Source of the DNA: Diplonema japonicum
Lineage: Eukaryota > Euglenozoa > Diplonemea > Diplonemida > Diplonemidae
Reading direction: 5' to 3'
Assembly: GCA_964019335.1 (NCBI GenBank)
Contig: OZ025717.1
Span: 310,001-374,000, forward strand
Length of the DNA: 64,000 bases
The notes under the pieces are model-generated. The model saw only the letters and a program-made list of their open reading frames with translations, did not search any database and was not told where the DNA came from. Position 1 is the first letter of the stretch; each line of letters starts with the position of its first letter. Both the position numbers and the translations under genes were made by a program. Positions 41,477-50,418 of this stretch are shown here, one piece after another.

Positions 41477-41484
41477 TTTTTTTT
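41023..41484. other. Spacer with second copy of the 40-base element
   Basis: A-rich and T-rich runs, with the element shared with 3468-3507 at 41215-41253 (TTTAAGGGTACCTGCGGTAT then GTGGCAGGACGCC). No gene. Confidence 0.5.
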
Positions 41485-42591
41485 TTAAACGGTTCGCAAA
41501 TCAGCGATATTCTTCGCCTGCAATGCCATTGTAAGAGGCTTCAAATGGTTCAACACAAACTGGGCATTCTGAAGGGGCCCCCCGAAGGCTCCCCTATCGA
41601 TGTTATCGACTACAAGGTTGTACCGGAGGTCGAACATCTCATCACACGTCAATGCGTTCCCGACCATCACAGACATGCCAAGAGGCTCGTCAGTAGAAGG
41701 CATAATAGGTCTAGGCGCACCAGTCTCAGCCGCAGGACGCAGCGGCGTGTGAGAAGGGTGCGAGAACACACCAGACTGTGTGAGGTCTCTAAGAGGATTG
41801 TACTGTTTCCAAAGCTCGTAAATTTCATCCACAGATTCTGGTTTCTTTGACAGTTTCAGCTTTACGTCAATGAAGTGATTTCTTTGAACGAACACCCTCT
41901 GGCAGCTAACAGAGATTGGAAAACCATCCCCGAGAATCTTGCGAACCTCCATTTTAATATACTCCTCGGTATTTTCATCAGTTCGGCCAATTGGGTAAAC
42001 ATTGCCATTGACAAGGTGAGTGTCATACTTTAAATCGCCTCTTCCCGTGATGCTCTGATAGGTGGTAAGTGAACATTCCTCGATACCGTACTTCTCAAGA
42101 ATAGGGTGGAGTGTTAAAACTATCCCGTTGGTGCAACAGTTGGGGGATTTGATGTACATAGTTTCTGGTGTGAGAATGTGTGAGTTAACTTCTGAAACGA
42201 CAACTGGGACTTCGTCTTCGTATCGCCTGTAAGGGGAGTTCGACACTACAAATTTTCCAGCTTCGAGAAGGCGGTCTTCCAGATTTCCTGCCCTCATCGG
42301 GATTGAGGAAAACACTATGTCATCGTCGTTCTCCAGCATCGCCTCGAAGCTGGAGACAGTTTTGTCCCCGATCGCCGGGTCGTAGTGCATAGCCTTCCAG
42401 AAGCCGTCTCCGTAGTGGTCGCATAGTTCTTTTTCTTTCCTCTCCCAGACCTCCTTGTACACCGCCCCAGTGCTCGCTTTGCTTCCCACCAACGTTCCCA
42501 ACTCCAACCCTCTGTCATTCTTCGCAACCGCGGCCACCGCCGCTCTTCCCACCAAACCCGTTGCACCAAGGATACCTACTTTAAGAGGCAT
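41485..42591 (-). CDS. asd: Aspartate-semialdehyde dehydrogenase
   Basis: An intronless frame of 368 residues. It opens with the Rossmann motif VGILGATGLVGR (residues 5-16). The catalytic Cys is in KSPNCCTNGI (Cys152, with Cys153 beside it where many homologues have Ser). The motif QRVFVQRNHFIDVKL supplies the His-containing active-site strand. The enzyme reduces aspartyl phosphate to aspartate semialdehyde with NADPH, feeding Lys, Met, Thr and Ile synthesis. Spacing of motifs fits the archaeal/fungal branch rather than the Gram-negative type. Its presence means the cell makes aspartate-family amino acids. The start codon directly follows A runs of 9 and 18 split by one G. Confidence 0.9.
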   Translation of the reverse strand: MPLKVGILGATGLVGRAAVAAVAKNDRGLELGTLVGSKASTGAVYKEVWERKEKELCDHYGDGFWKAMHYDPAIGDKTVSSFEAMLENDDDIVFSSIPMRAGNLEDRLLEAGKFVVSNSPYRRYEDEVPVVVSEVNSHILTPETMYIKSPNCCTNGIVLTLHPILEKYGIEECSLTTYQSITGRGDLKYDTHLVNGNVYPIGRTDENTEEYIKMEVRKILGDGFPISVSCQRVFVQRNHFIDVKLKLSKKPESVDEIYELWKQYNPLRDLTQSGVFSHPSHTPLRPAAETGAPRPIMPSTDEPLGMSVMVGNALTCDEMFDLRYNLVVDNIDRGAFGGPLQNAQFVLNHLKPLTMALQAKNIADLRTV

Positions 42592-42964
42592 TTTTTTTTC
42601 TTTTTTTTTTTTTTTTTACAAGATTTTTTTTTTAATTTCTCGTGTAGTGTAAAGTTGTGGGAATGGGTTTTTTTTTTTTGTGTAAAAAAAAAAAAAAAAT
42701 TGGGGGTAAAAAAACCGAGACCTTTAAGTTGAGTTTTTAAAAAAATTGGGGGGGGGGCGATGAAAACGCACACAAAAATAAATAAACTGACAAAAGAAAA
42801 AAAAAATGATGGTTGGGTATGGGGGACGGGCCGCAGGGAAGCGTTGGAGTCGTCAAAATGGGCACGGAGGCGGGGGGGGCTATTTCATTTTTTTTTGTAA
42901 TTTTTTTTTATATGAAGCACAACTTTTTTTTTCTTCCTCTAAGATTCAGCTCCAAACAGCGTTC
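42592..42964. other. Low-complexity spacer
   Basis: A, T and G runs with no supportable gene. Confidence 0.5.
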
Positions 42965-43737
42965 TTACTTCTTCTTGCCCTTCACGTTGGTGTCGTCCTT
43001 CTTCTCGGTCTTCCTCTTGATGCGCGCAAGGCGGATACCGATGAACTTCTCGTTACGGTTCTGTGCCCTCAGGTAGTTGTAGATGTGCCTGGTCTTCTCC
43101 TCCTTGGTAACGTCACGGGGGGCCTCCACGGCAACTTCCTTCTTCAGACCCTCAGGGAAGGGGGTGCTGGCCTTGTCCTGGGTGACAGTCTTCAACACAT
43201 CACCAGTGGCCTCCGCAACAGGGCCCTTGGTGGCCTTCTTCTTACCCTGAAGGGGGTACAGAACAAGCTTGCTGAGGTAGTTTTTCAGACGCAGGGTGTT
43301 CGCGGAGAGGGACTCCTCGCTCTATTTTTTTTTTTTTTTTTTTTGTTTATGTTTTTGTTTCCATACGTGGTTCCTTCTCCTGTGGTCCACGCTCACACCG
43401 ATGGTCCTGGCGTACTTGGCACAGAGACCAACAGCCTTCAGCTCAGCCAGGGTGAACCCCCTACCAGCCCTGCTCTTCATGTTGTACCTCTGCGTGCATG
43501 ACCTGTAAAGAATATATACACCATGTTTCCTTCCTTCACATACTGAACAACGGGCCTCAGCGACCCACCAGCGGGCCTGGGGAACACAAGCGAAGCCTTC
43601 TGCTGACGTTTGACCCTCCTTGCCTTCTTCTGAAGAGCCTGCTGGAAGAAGGTCTTGATGTGCCCCTTCTGACTGGATTCAGGGTTCCAGTGCTTGCGGA
43701 AGTGGTTCCTGGGGATCGCCTGGTTGTGCTTGGGCAT
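42965..43737 (-). CDS. RPL13: 60S ribosomal protein L13 (eL13), three exons
   Basis: Exons 43737-43544, 43502-43367 and 43321-42965 give 228 residues (human 211). Introns are 41 bases (GTATGT...CTTTACAG) and 45 bases (GTATGG...AAAATAG, A-rich). The N-terminus [20 protein letters not shown] is diagnostic. The middle ([35 protein letters not shown]) and C-terminus ([15 protein letters not shown]) match eL13. It is a structural protein of the large ribosomal subunit. The second acceptor is TAG after a pure A tract, with no polypyrimidine, unlike the other introns; frame continuity through [20 protein letters not shown] supports it. Confidence 0.9.
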
Positions 43738-43885
43738 TTTTAATTAGTGGCCTTAAATTCCTGTTTTTTTTTGAGTACGGGGGGAGGGGGGAGGGAGCGA
43801 GAACGAATGACGAAATAAAGAGAAAGAAAAAAAAAAAAGAAGCAAGATATAAGATATAAAAAAACAAAATAAAAAAAAAAACCCC

Positions 43886-45118
43886 TCAAAAGAGCGCCTT
43901 GGATAGAGCAGCAAAAAACGACTGCTTTGGTGGGGGTTGCTGCTCGTTATCTTCTGAACGTTTTCTTTTTCTTACACACAAACCCTGGGGCTCTTCTATC
44001 TTGCTGCAGAGTCTCATGTAGGTGCTCTGCATCGTCTCCTTGAGTGTGGTAACGGTAGCGACCTCCCTCGTAAGGCCCACCACGTCTTGGGACAGGTCGT
44101 TCAGCCTTTGTGTGAGTTTTTCCCCTCTGGCGTCTATCTCCTCAAGCTTCTGTAGCTCTGTGGCTACGCTACTTCTCGTGCCCTCCTTGTCAGCAAGGAG
44201 TCGTCTTAGGGCATTCTCATAATTAGATATACGGTCTGTGAAAGCAACCATTATTGCCTCCGCTTTCTCGACCACTGCTGTTGCCTCGTTTCTTGCATCA
44301 GTTTCTTGTTTTGATTGCATCAGTTGGAGGATGTACTGTACATTCTGAACAAACTCCCCTGTGTTCGATTCGTGACGTTGCTGCGTCTCCACGAGTTCCG
44401 TCAGGCGTTCTAATGACTGGCGCGCACGGGGGCCGGCATAAAAAAACTGTTTGCCCCCCTGTGTAGCGTTCCACCCTTCCACCATGCCATCCAACACCCC
44501 TCCCTCAAGCATCTTCATGTATTTCAGATATTCCCGCAACAGTGCCTCGGTGGCCGTTGCTTTCCGGCTTCCTTTGGGAAGGGACTCCACCTCTTCGACT
44601 CTCTTTCTCACGTTCTTGTAATTTATGGTGATCTCGTTTGTTCTTGCAGTCCGCCGTTCTGCTTCTGCATCCATTGTTGCATTTGTCGATGCTAGTGCGC
44701 TTAAGGAATCTTCGACCACACACGCTGTTGCTGTTCCGGTGTCCGCGTTGATCTTCTCGCCGTTCTGCAAGAACTCCACCCACGAGACGCATTCTGTAAC
44801 GTAGTTCTGTCGTGGGGCCTTTAGCTGCTTCAGGGTTTCCTTGTACGGTTCCAGTTTGGCCCAGTCGCCTCGCAGCACGTGGTTCTCCGCACGGAGCTGC
44901 GCGATTTCTCCCTTGAGCCTCTCGTTCTCCTCCTTCAACCACTCGTTCAGCTTCTTCTCATTGGGCTCTTCTTTCTTCTCATTGGGCTCTTCCTTCTCTC
45001 CATTCATATACTTCACCACCGCGTCGGCGGTGCCGAACCTTCTGATCAGAAGGTCCTCCGTTTCAGGCGGGAGCTCCAAGCAAGGGATCCGCCTCGTGGG
45101 AGAGAGTTGCGCAGACAT
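43886..45118 (-). CDS. Coiled-coil protein, 410 residues
   Basis: Start chosen at ATG 45118 (MSAQLSPTRRIPC); the longer frame upstream has no ATG and reads through a poly-C tract. That tract ends CCCCACAG, followed by CTCTTG and ATG, a strong acceptor-like site. Residues ~60-110 hold two NEKKEEP repeats and a short coiled coil (LKEENERLKGEIAQLRAENH); residues ~250-385 hold a longer helical region. The C-terminus is basic with an NLS-like RKRKRS and ends SFFAALSKALF. Probably nuclear or cytoskeletal; family not recognised. Confidence 0.72.
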   Translation of the reverse strand: MSAQLSPTRRIPCLELPPETEDLLIRRFGTADAVVKYMNGEKEEPNEKKEEPNEKKLNEWLKEENERLKGEIAQLRAENHVLRGDWAKLEPYKETLKQLKAPRQNYVTECVSWVEFLQNGEKINADTGTATACVVEDSLSALASTNATMDAEAERRTARTNEITINYKNVRKRVEEVESLPKGSRKATATEALLREYLKYMKMLEGGVLDGMVEGWNATQGGKQFFYAGPRARQSLERLTELVETQQRHESNTGEFVQNVQYILQLMQSKQETDARNEATAVVEKAEAIMVAFTDRISNYENALRRLLADKEGTRSSVATELQKLEEIDARGEKLTQRLNDLSQDVVGLTREVATVTTLKETMQSTYMRLCSKIEEPQGLCVRKRKRSEDNEQQPPPKQSFFAALSKALF

Positions 45119-45197
45119 CAAGAGCTGTGGGGGGGGTGGGGTGGGGGTGGGGAACAAAAATAATAAAAAAAGAATTTTTTTTTGAAACGTCGGAAAT

Positions 45198-46157
45198 CTA
45201 ACCAGTTTTTCGTTTCTTAAAAAAGCCTTTCAAAGTGCTCTGTTCCATGGCCCGCTTCCTGGGCTCTACTTTGGGTTTTAGTTGGACGGTGTTCGGATCG
45301 GGTTTTCGCTTCGTCAGCATCGTGCGTATGTCACGTTGGTTGAACACAGTAGCCATAGGAGGGACAAACTTTCTTTCGGACTGGTTCTTACGCCGGCGTC
45401 TGGGTTTGGCAGCGAACCACTTAGTGATGAGCTCTTGGCCAGGAGCAGGAATCACATCCCCTTCTAGGAACTTTCTCTCGATAGATGCAAGGGCGTTCTG
45501 GTACTCGGTGAAGACAGAGTCGAATGTCGTACCCTTCAGGAGGGAAGTGATGAGGGATAACTTGAAATGGTGGAGTTTATGAAAGCACAACGCGGCCTCT
45601 TTGCAACCAGGGCCGACAGGGAGAATACCGTCGGCAGGGACTACTGATGACCATTGTTTGAGTTTTCTCGCAATTTGACCTGTTTGGACTGCGTCGGTGG
45701 TGTTCCAGAAGGTAGTGGCGTTATATCGGATACCATAGAGGAAGAGAAGGTAGCTGGCTCTCCTTCCGCATGCGCTGCACTTCTCGTCTTCATTTGGTTC
45801 GAGTTTGCGCCCGACTTTTATTTCGGAGAATTCGTTGAGTTTTGCGGTGAAATTTTGGGACCACGTCACACCCTGGCACAGCACGTCTCTCCTTATCGCA
45901 ATTGAGGTTTCAATATCCCTTGTAGACCTGGCAAATTCTGCCTCGCCTCCAGCACCCCCAACGTGCTTCTGCAGCGTTGGAACAGTTTTGCAGAGAAACA
46001 TCAAATATTCTCGAAACCTCTTGTACTCAAAAACCTGTTCATTTTCTGATGTGTCGCTCTCAACTGACTCTTCTGAGATTGAAGAAGAAGAGGACACCGA
46101 CGATGACGAAGAAGACGTACTTGACGATGTTTCTGATGTATCTTCAGATTCGACCAT
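45198..46157 (-). CDS. DUF4211-like (CCDC82-type) nuclear protein with C-terminal PIP box
   Basis: 319 residues from ATG 46157 (MVESEDTSETSS). A Ser/Glu-rich acidic head (~45 residues) precedes a domain with CSACGRRASYLLFLYGIRYN and later CKEAALCFHKLHHFKLSL, which match my memory of the DUF4211 pattern (CxxC...G..Y and ...C...a..yHxLxHaxxxL) of CCDC82-like proteins. A basic segment PRRRRK follows. The extreme C-terminus has QSTLKGFF (Gln306, Leu309, Phe312, Phe313) plus KKRK: a textbook PCNA-interacting PIP box with nuclear signal. It suggests a role at replication or repair sites. The leader has a ~20-A run about 20 bases before ATG. Confidence 0.68.
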   Translation of the reverse strand: MVESEDTSETSSSTSSSSSSVSSSSSISEESVESDTSENEQVFEYKRFREYLMFLCKTVPTLQKHVGGAGGEAEFARSTRDIETSIAIRRDVLCQGVTWSQNFTAKLNEFSEIKVGRKLEPNEDEKCSACGRRASYLLFLYGIRYNATTFWNTTDAVQTGQIARKLKQWSSVVPADGILPVGPGCKEAALCFHKLHHFKLSLITSLLKGTTFDSVFTEYQNALASIERKFLEGDVIPAPGQELITKWFAAKPRRRRKNQSERKFVPPMATVFNQRDIRTMLTKRKPDPNTVQLKPKVEPRKRAMEQSTLKGFFKKRKTG

Positions 46158-46863
46158 TTTCTCCCCGTTCTTGAGTTTTTTTTTTTTTTTTTTCGCTGGT
46201 AGAAATGAAAAGGCATAAAAAACTACTGTAAGCATATTACACATCGAGAGAAAAGGGGGGAAGAAAAAAAACAAATAAAAGAAGGGGGGGAGGGGTGTAT
46301 TTGTTCTTCTTCTTCTTTTTTTTTTGTAGTGTTATTTTTACCGGAATTGGACTTAATATGAAAACGGGAAAAGAAAAGGTAACATCTTTTTTTGTTTTTT
46401 TTGTTTTTCCCCGCTGTATTGTTCCATGTTTCCAAGTTAGTTTCGTATTTTTTTTTCCCGTAAGAAATTCCAAAATCGGTTTTCGAAAATCAAAAGAGTT
46501 CCGTAATTTTATCCTTCGTGCTTTCTAACATTCTCCGTTCCACTAAGTCCAAATACGGTTTGTTTTTAAAAAAATACTTTTGAGACAATAAAAAAAAAAT
46601 ATAAAATAAAAAAAAAATAAAATAAAAAAACTGTTCTCCATTGGGTAGACTGCCGATAAAAGTTGTTATTGTTATTGTTTTTCAAAAGCCTACACCTACA
46701 ACTAGAAATCAATAATCAGAGATGCAAGAAGAATAAAAAAAAAAGGACAATTTCTCGGCTTTTTTTTTTCTTCTTTCATTTCCCTTCCCCCGTTTTCCCT
46801 CTCCGAAACTGCATGAGGGACAAAGGGGGGATTTCTCGTTCATCCCCCTCCCCCGTCTTCTTT
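46158..46863. other. AT-rich spacer
   Basis: T and A runs; near 46790-46860 a purine/pyrimidine segment resembles the 24.6-25.8 kb repeat unit (CCCCGTTTTCCCTCTCCGAA, CATCCCCCTCCCCCGTCTTC). No gene. Confidence 0.5.
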
Positions 46864-47178
46864 TTAACTGAACTTTCCGGTTCTGGGTGTCCTGGGTTTT
46901 TTTAAATTTTCAGTAGCAGCCGCTGAGAAGTCGGCCGGGTCCGTGCCGAAGCAGGGGCTGTCTGGAGTGAGAGGAGACAAAGGGAATGCTTGTAACCTAC
47001 CCCTTCCTGTGTAACCGGTAGTACCCAGTGTGGTGGAGGAGTCAGCCTCGGACAGAATATCACCAAAATCTTCCTCAGGCATCGCAATCGCCAATTCCTG
47101 AGCTGTGTACCTCCCGCCTCCTGGGATGCAACTTAGGTCTCTATTCACTTCTTCGCTTGAGGCATCCTTTCGATCCAT
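46864..47178 (-). CDS. Small hypothetical protein, 104 residues
   Basis: From ATG 47178 (MDRKDASSEEVNRDL) to the stop at 46864. Composition is normal, Ser/Thr/Pro-rich in the second half (FPLSPLTPDSPCFG with SP/TP sites), ending KKPRTPRTGKFS. No domain recognised. A ~24-A run ends about 18 bases before the ATG; upstream in-frame codons are homopolymer-derived. It is likely a real small gene because its frame is open exactly between two poly-tract spacers, but coding status is not proven. Confidence 0.5.
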   Translation of the reverse strand: MDRKDASSEEVNRDLSCIPGGGRYTAQELAIAMPEEDFGDILSEADSSTTLGTTGYTGRGRLQAFPLSPLTPDSPCFGTDPADFSAAATENLKKPRTPRTGKFS

Positions 47179-47248
47179 TCCTTCACCCACCCGCCTTTTT
47201 TTTTTTTTTTTTTTTTTTTTAATAGTGGTATCGTTTTCTTCTTTTTTT

Positions 47249-47286
<38 letters not shown>

Positions 47287-47562
47287 CCATTTTAACTTTT
47301 TAAAAAAAAGGGAAACCAAAAAAAAAAAAAAAAAGACGAGTTCGCCCAACTGGGGTACCCCGTCCCTTTTTTTTTTTTAAAAGGGTTGAATAAAAAAAAT
47401 AAAAGTGGGAGAGGGGTGGGTTTTAAAAAAATAAAAACTGGAAGAAAAAAAAAATAGATCTCTATAATAAAGAAAAAGAAAAAAAGAAAAGGCGTCCTTC
47501 TTATTATTATTTTTTTTTTTTCCGGAAGGAAAATGCTTTGACTCAAAAAATAGAGATCCCCC
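47179..47562. other. Homopolymer-rich spacer
   Basis: Runs of A and T up to about 25 bases; no gene. Confidence 0.55.
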
Positions 47563-48141
47563 TTAGGTCCTGACGGTAACTGGGGGTTTAGGGTGGTAAA
47601 ACAGCATTCTGACCAGAGCAGCTACAACAACAGAGAGGATTATCACAAACACGACGAAAAGCATAATTTTTCTCAACCCGGAATTTTTGCGCCTTTTGCC
47701 ATGCGTCTCTTGCATAAATATGTTCGCCATGAGCTGCTGTGTGCAGTGCTCCCAGTAGGAAATTTTCTTCTGCAAAGCACACCTATCTTCTTTGCTGAGT
47801 GAAGATTTCTGCATCTCTGCTCGAATGGTCTCCTCCAATTCCAGAAGTTCACCGACTGCTTTTTGCAGTTCAGCGCTCAGCCCCTTCCTCCCTCTGACCG
47901 CCTTCACTAAATTCATCAGCTCCCCTGCCCCGAATCGCTGCTCCACGCTAGCTGCGTCCATTTTTGCCGCTCCTTCGCCTGCAGTCGAGTCACCTTCTAA
48001 CTCTTTCCTGAGCCTCTTATTCTCCTCCTTTGCCTTCACCAACTTCTGGAGCTTCAAATTTTCAGCCTCAACCGCTTCCAGCTCGCTCATCTCGTGTTCA
48101 CTTTCCTCCTTGGTGGTGCCTCGATTTCTCAACTCAGACAT
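47563..48141 (-). CDS. Tail-anchored coiled-coil protein, 192 residues
   Basis: Begins MSELRNRGTTKEESEHEMSE. Residues ~15-50 and ~85-145 are coiled-coil. A basic patch KRRKNSGLRK precedes a single C-terminal membrane helix (IMLFVVFVIILSVVVAALV) and a short tail YHPKPPVTVRT. This is the layout of tail-anchored proteins such as SNAREs, but no SNARE ionic-layer Arg or Gln pattern is evident to me. Probably an ER, Golgi or mitochondrial surface protein. Confidence 0.68.
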   Translation of the reverse strand: MSELRNRGTTKEESEHEMSELEAVEAENLKLQKLVKAKEENKRLRKELEGDSTAGEGAAKMDAASVEQRFGAGELMNLVKAVRGRKGLSAELQKAVGELLELEETIRAEMQKSSLSKEDRCALQKKISYWEHCTQQLMANIFMQETHGKRRKNSGLRKIMLFVVFVIILSVVVAALVRMLFYHPKPPVTVRT

Positions 48142-48589
48142 TTTCCCTTTTATTATTTTTTATTTTATTTTTTTTTATATTTCAGTGTGTTCACTCTATT
48201 TGTGTTTAGTACCATGTTAAAAAAAAAAAAAAAAAAATAGCATAACCAAAAAAGATGGGAAGGTGGCGAGGGAGCGGGGGGGGAACATCTTAACCCGTTC
48301 GTAAGAACGATTTTTTTCCCGTTTTTTTTTTTCTTTTTCTTCTTTCAAAAACTGCTTGAGAGGGAAATAGTAGAATAATAACGCTCCATATTCGCTAAGT
48401 GACCCACCAGAACCCGCATTTTGAAGAGCTAAAAAAATTTCTAATTGCTTTTTCTAGGGTTGGAATGGATTTATTTGCGTCCGGGGCCCAATGTTCGACA
48501 TATGGAATTTTTTTTTATAATAAAAAAATTTTTGGTGATTTGCCTTACTTTGTACTATACAAAATGAAGCAGCTCCGGTGGAAAAAACA

Positions 48590-48710
48590 CGGCACAAGTG
48601 GGGTTCGAACCCTGATGAAAAGACCACTGCGTCGGGATTCGAACCCGCGACTCCTGGAACAAGGGGGCCTGACAGGTGAGCACGGTAACCACTCTACCAC
48701 ACAGGAATTC
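48590..48710 (-). other. tRNA-like module with Pol III box A and box B
   Basis: On the minus strand: TGTGGTAGAGTGG (box A) about 48701-48689, an anticodon-loop-like CACCTGTCAGG (GTC, as in tRNA-Asp), then GGTTCGAATCCC (box B) at 48645-48634. A second T-arm, GGTTCGAACCCC, follows at about 48609-48598. The acceptor arms do not pair, so it is not a working tRNA gene; it looks like a tRNA-derived Pol III promoter module. Confidence 0.6.
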
Positions 48711-49281
48711 AAAACTCTGACCCCCCATCTTTACTCACGCATCCAGCTTAGTGGGTGGAGTAGGTTCCCTTCTTTTCACACCAGATATCCTCGTGATACA
48801 CACTCACGACGTGCCTCAGCCCATCAACACTGTGATGAAATAAACACAGAATAAGAGATGAGCTAAAGGAGGTTCCTGTTCTGGAACGTCCTTGTCTACT
48901 TATCTCTACTTATCTACCCCTTTCCCAGTTTTCGAAGTCTAGTACTAGTTATTGTGGTGACTGTCGTCTTCCTCGGTCTGTCGTACTACTTCAGCTTCGA
49001 GCTACTACTCAGGTGGTGTGCATGAGCGTTTCCTTCCGTTATCTGTTCCAGGGGTGCGTCGTGTACGTTCTGTTGTCGCTACTGTCTTTGCTGCTACTGC
49101 TGGTGCTGTTGCTGCTGTTACTGTTGTTGCTGCTGCGTTGGGGAGGTTGTCCATGTCCTCTGTTGTGCCTCGGGTGGCCCTCCTCTGCTTCCTCGGTCTT
49201 GTGCTTCTTGTACAAGATGAGGCTGGGGTGCCATCCTTTGTTTTTGCCTGCTTATACTTCCACTCCGTCTGCTCTGAGATC

Positions 49282-49689
49282 TCACTTCTTGCCCTCTTTG
49301 TGTAGTGGACCCGGTAGTGGAGCTCCTTGTGGCTGTACTCCGCTATCGCGATCCTGTCCATCTGGAGTCCTCGTTGTCTGAGGCTCTCTGCTGGCTGGAA
49401 GGGATTGCTTTGGTCTTTCCTTTCGAGTTGCCCGTGTGCTCTCAGGAGTAGGAAGTATTCTCCGGTCGTCGTCACTGCTTGTTTCATAGTCTCCGTTCCG
49501 TTTAGGCTGGTCATCAAACCAGGGCACGCGGGTCAAGGATCTTCCAACGCAAACGTGACCGGTGATCGGTGTAATATGCCATTTGGACTGCACGCTGCCC
49601 TGTGGTGGACGGCGTAGACGCGCATCTGTCTCTTCAACTATAAACTCCCCTATGGAACCCTCTTTGACCTTCTCGTCATCTCCACCCAT
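49282..49689 (-). CDS. Doubtful frame inside the TIR element (135 codons)
   Basis: Opens MGGDDEKVKEGSIGEFIVEE, becomes Arg/Pro/Thr/Asp-rich and stops at LHKEGKK. A second minus-strand frame (to 49005) overlaps it. Low sequence complexity and overlapping frames on both strands argue for weak or no coding; it could be a decayed element-encoded protein. No transposase, integrase or reverse-transcriptase motif. Confidence 0.2.
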   Translation of the reverse strand: MGGDDEKVKEGSIGEFIVEETDARLRRPPQGSVQSKWHITPITGHVCVGRSLTRVPWFDDQPKRNGDYETSSDDDRRILPTPESTRATRKERPKQSLPASREPQTTRTPDGQDRDSGVQPQGAPLPGPLHKEGKK

Positions 49690-49892
49690 TTGTATTTGGT
49701 GATTACGGCCGAAGTGCAGAGGACAGGACTGTTATGCTTACTGACTAACAACTAACAATCTTACAATGTTAAGAGCTGTCCTTCCCTCAAAACTGCACTT
49801 TTCTCAACTAGACTCCTACAAGCTTACGAAACGCTTTCGCGGAAATACCGGTTCAGGCTGCCGTTTCTCCCCTGTGGTGAGCCTAAAAAAAA

Positions 49893-49966
49893 TCCGCTGG
49901 AGTGGGGCTTGAACCCGCTTCGCCTAGGTACAGGGCAAAGCCCCCCCAACTAGACTACTACACCTT
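49893..49966 (-). other. Second tRNA-like module
   Basis: Minus strand: TAGTCTAGTTGG (box A) at 49956-49945 and GGTTCAAGCCC (box B) at 49914-49904, with GCTTTGCC and GGCGAAGC able to pair between them. A lone box B (GGTTCGATCCC) lies about 100 bases upstream near 50015, and a CGAAAATATTTTCG palindrome just before box A. The acceptor ends do not pair, so a functional tRNA is unlikely. Confidence 0.5.
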
Positions 49967-50418
49967 CGAAAATATTTTCGGCTGAACTACTGGTCAGGGA
50001 AGATGCTGGCTTCTGGGATCGAACCCTGTTAACCATGTTTTTCAAAGGGAAAAGTGCCCAGTTGCAAAAGTTTGGCAAAAATGGCCAAAACTCAAAATGG
50101 TGACTTCCAAGGTCATTTTGGTTGGCCCCCAATATTTTTTTTTTGGAAAAATTTTTTTGGAACTTCCTTGGAACTCACCGTTCTTTCATGTTCGACATAT
50201 GGATTTTTTGAAAAAAAAAATTCAATGAACCTTTGGGCATTTTTGACATTTTTTCCCCTATGCCCCCTATAACCCCTTTGGGACATAGGGCGGGTCACTT
50301 AGCGAATATGGAGCGTAAAAAAAAAACTTTTTTTTTTTAAAAAAAAGGGGTTATAAAACTACTTTTTTTTTCTTTTTCTTTTTTTGGAGAGGTGCACGAA
50401 GTGTAAACCCCATTGTAC

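Larger units (their letters stand above)
48382..50315. mobile_element. 1.93 kb element with 24-bp perfect terminal inverted repeats
   Basis: The left end starts CGCTCCATATTCGCTAAGTG at 48382 and the exact reverse complement (24 bp in total, to GACCC) ends at 50315. Both ends are flanked by TAA (48379-48381 and 50316-50318), a 3-bp duplication of the TWA kind made by PIF/Harbinger transposases. A 15-base direct repeat around TGTTCGACATATGGA occurs near both ends (about 48492 and 50190). No transposase is visible, so it would be non-autonomous. It contains tRNA-like modules and GC-rich frames without clear coding. It is inserted between the tail-anchored gene and the giant PAS gene. Confidence 0.72.

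Noticed and set aside
48590-48710. Functional tRNA-Asp gene
   Set aside because: Acceptor stem halves do not pair and the anticodon stem is mismatched, despite good boxes A and B.
49005-49689. Retrotransposon gag-like protein in the TIR element
   Set aside because: Arg/Pro-rich overlapping frames only; no zinc knuckle, protease, integrase or reverse-transcriptase motif.
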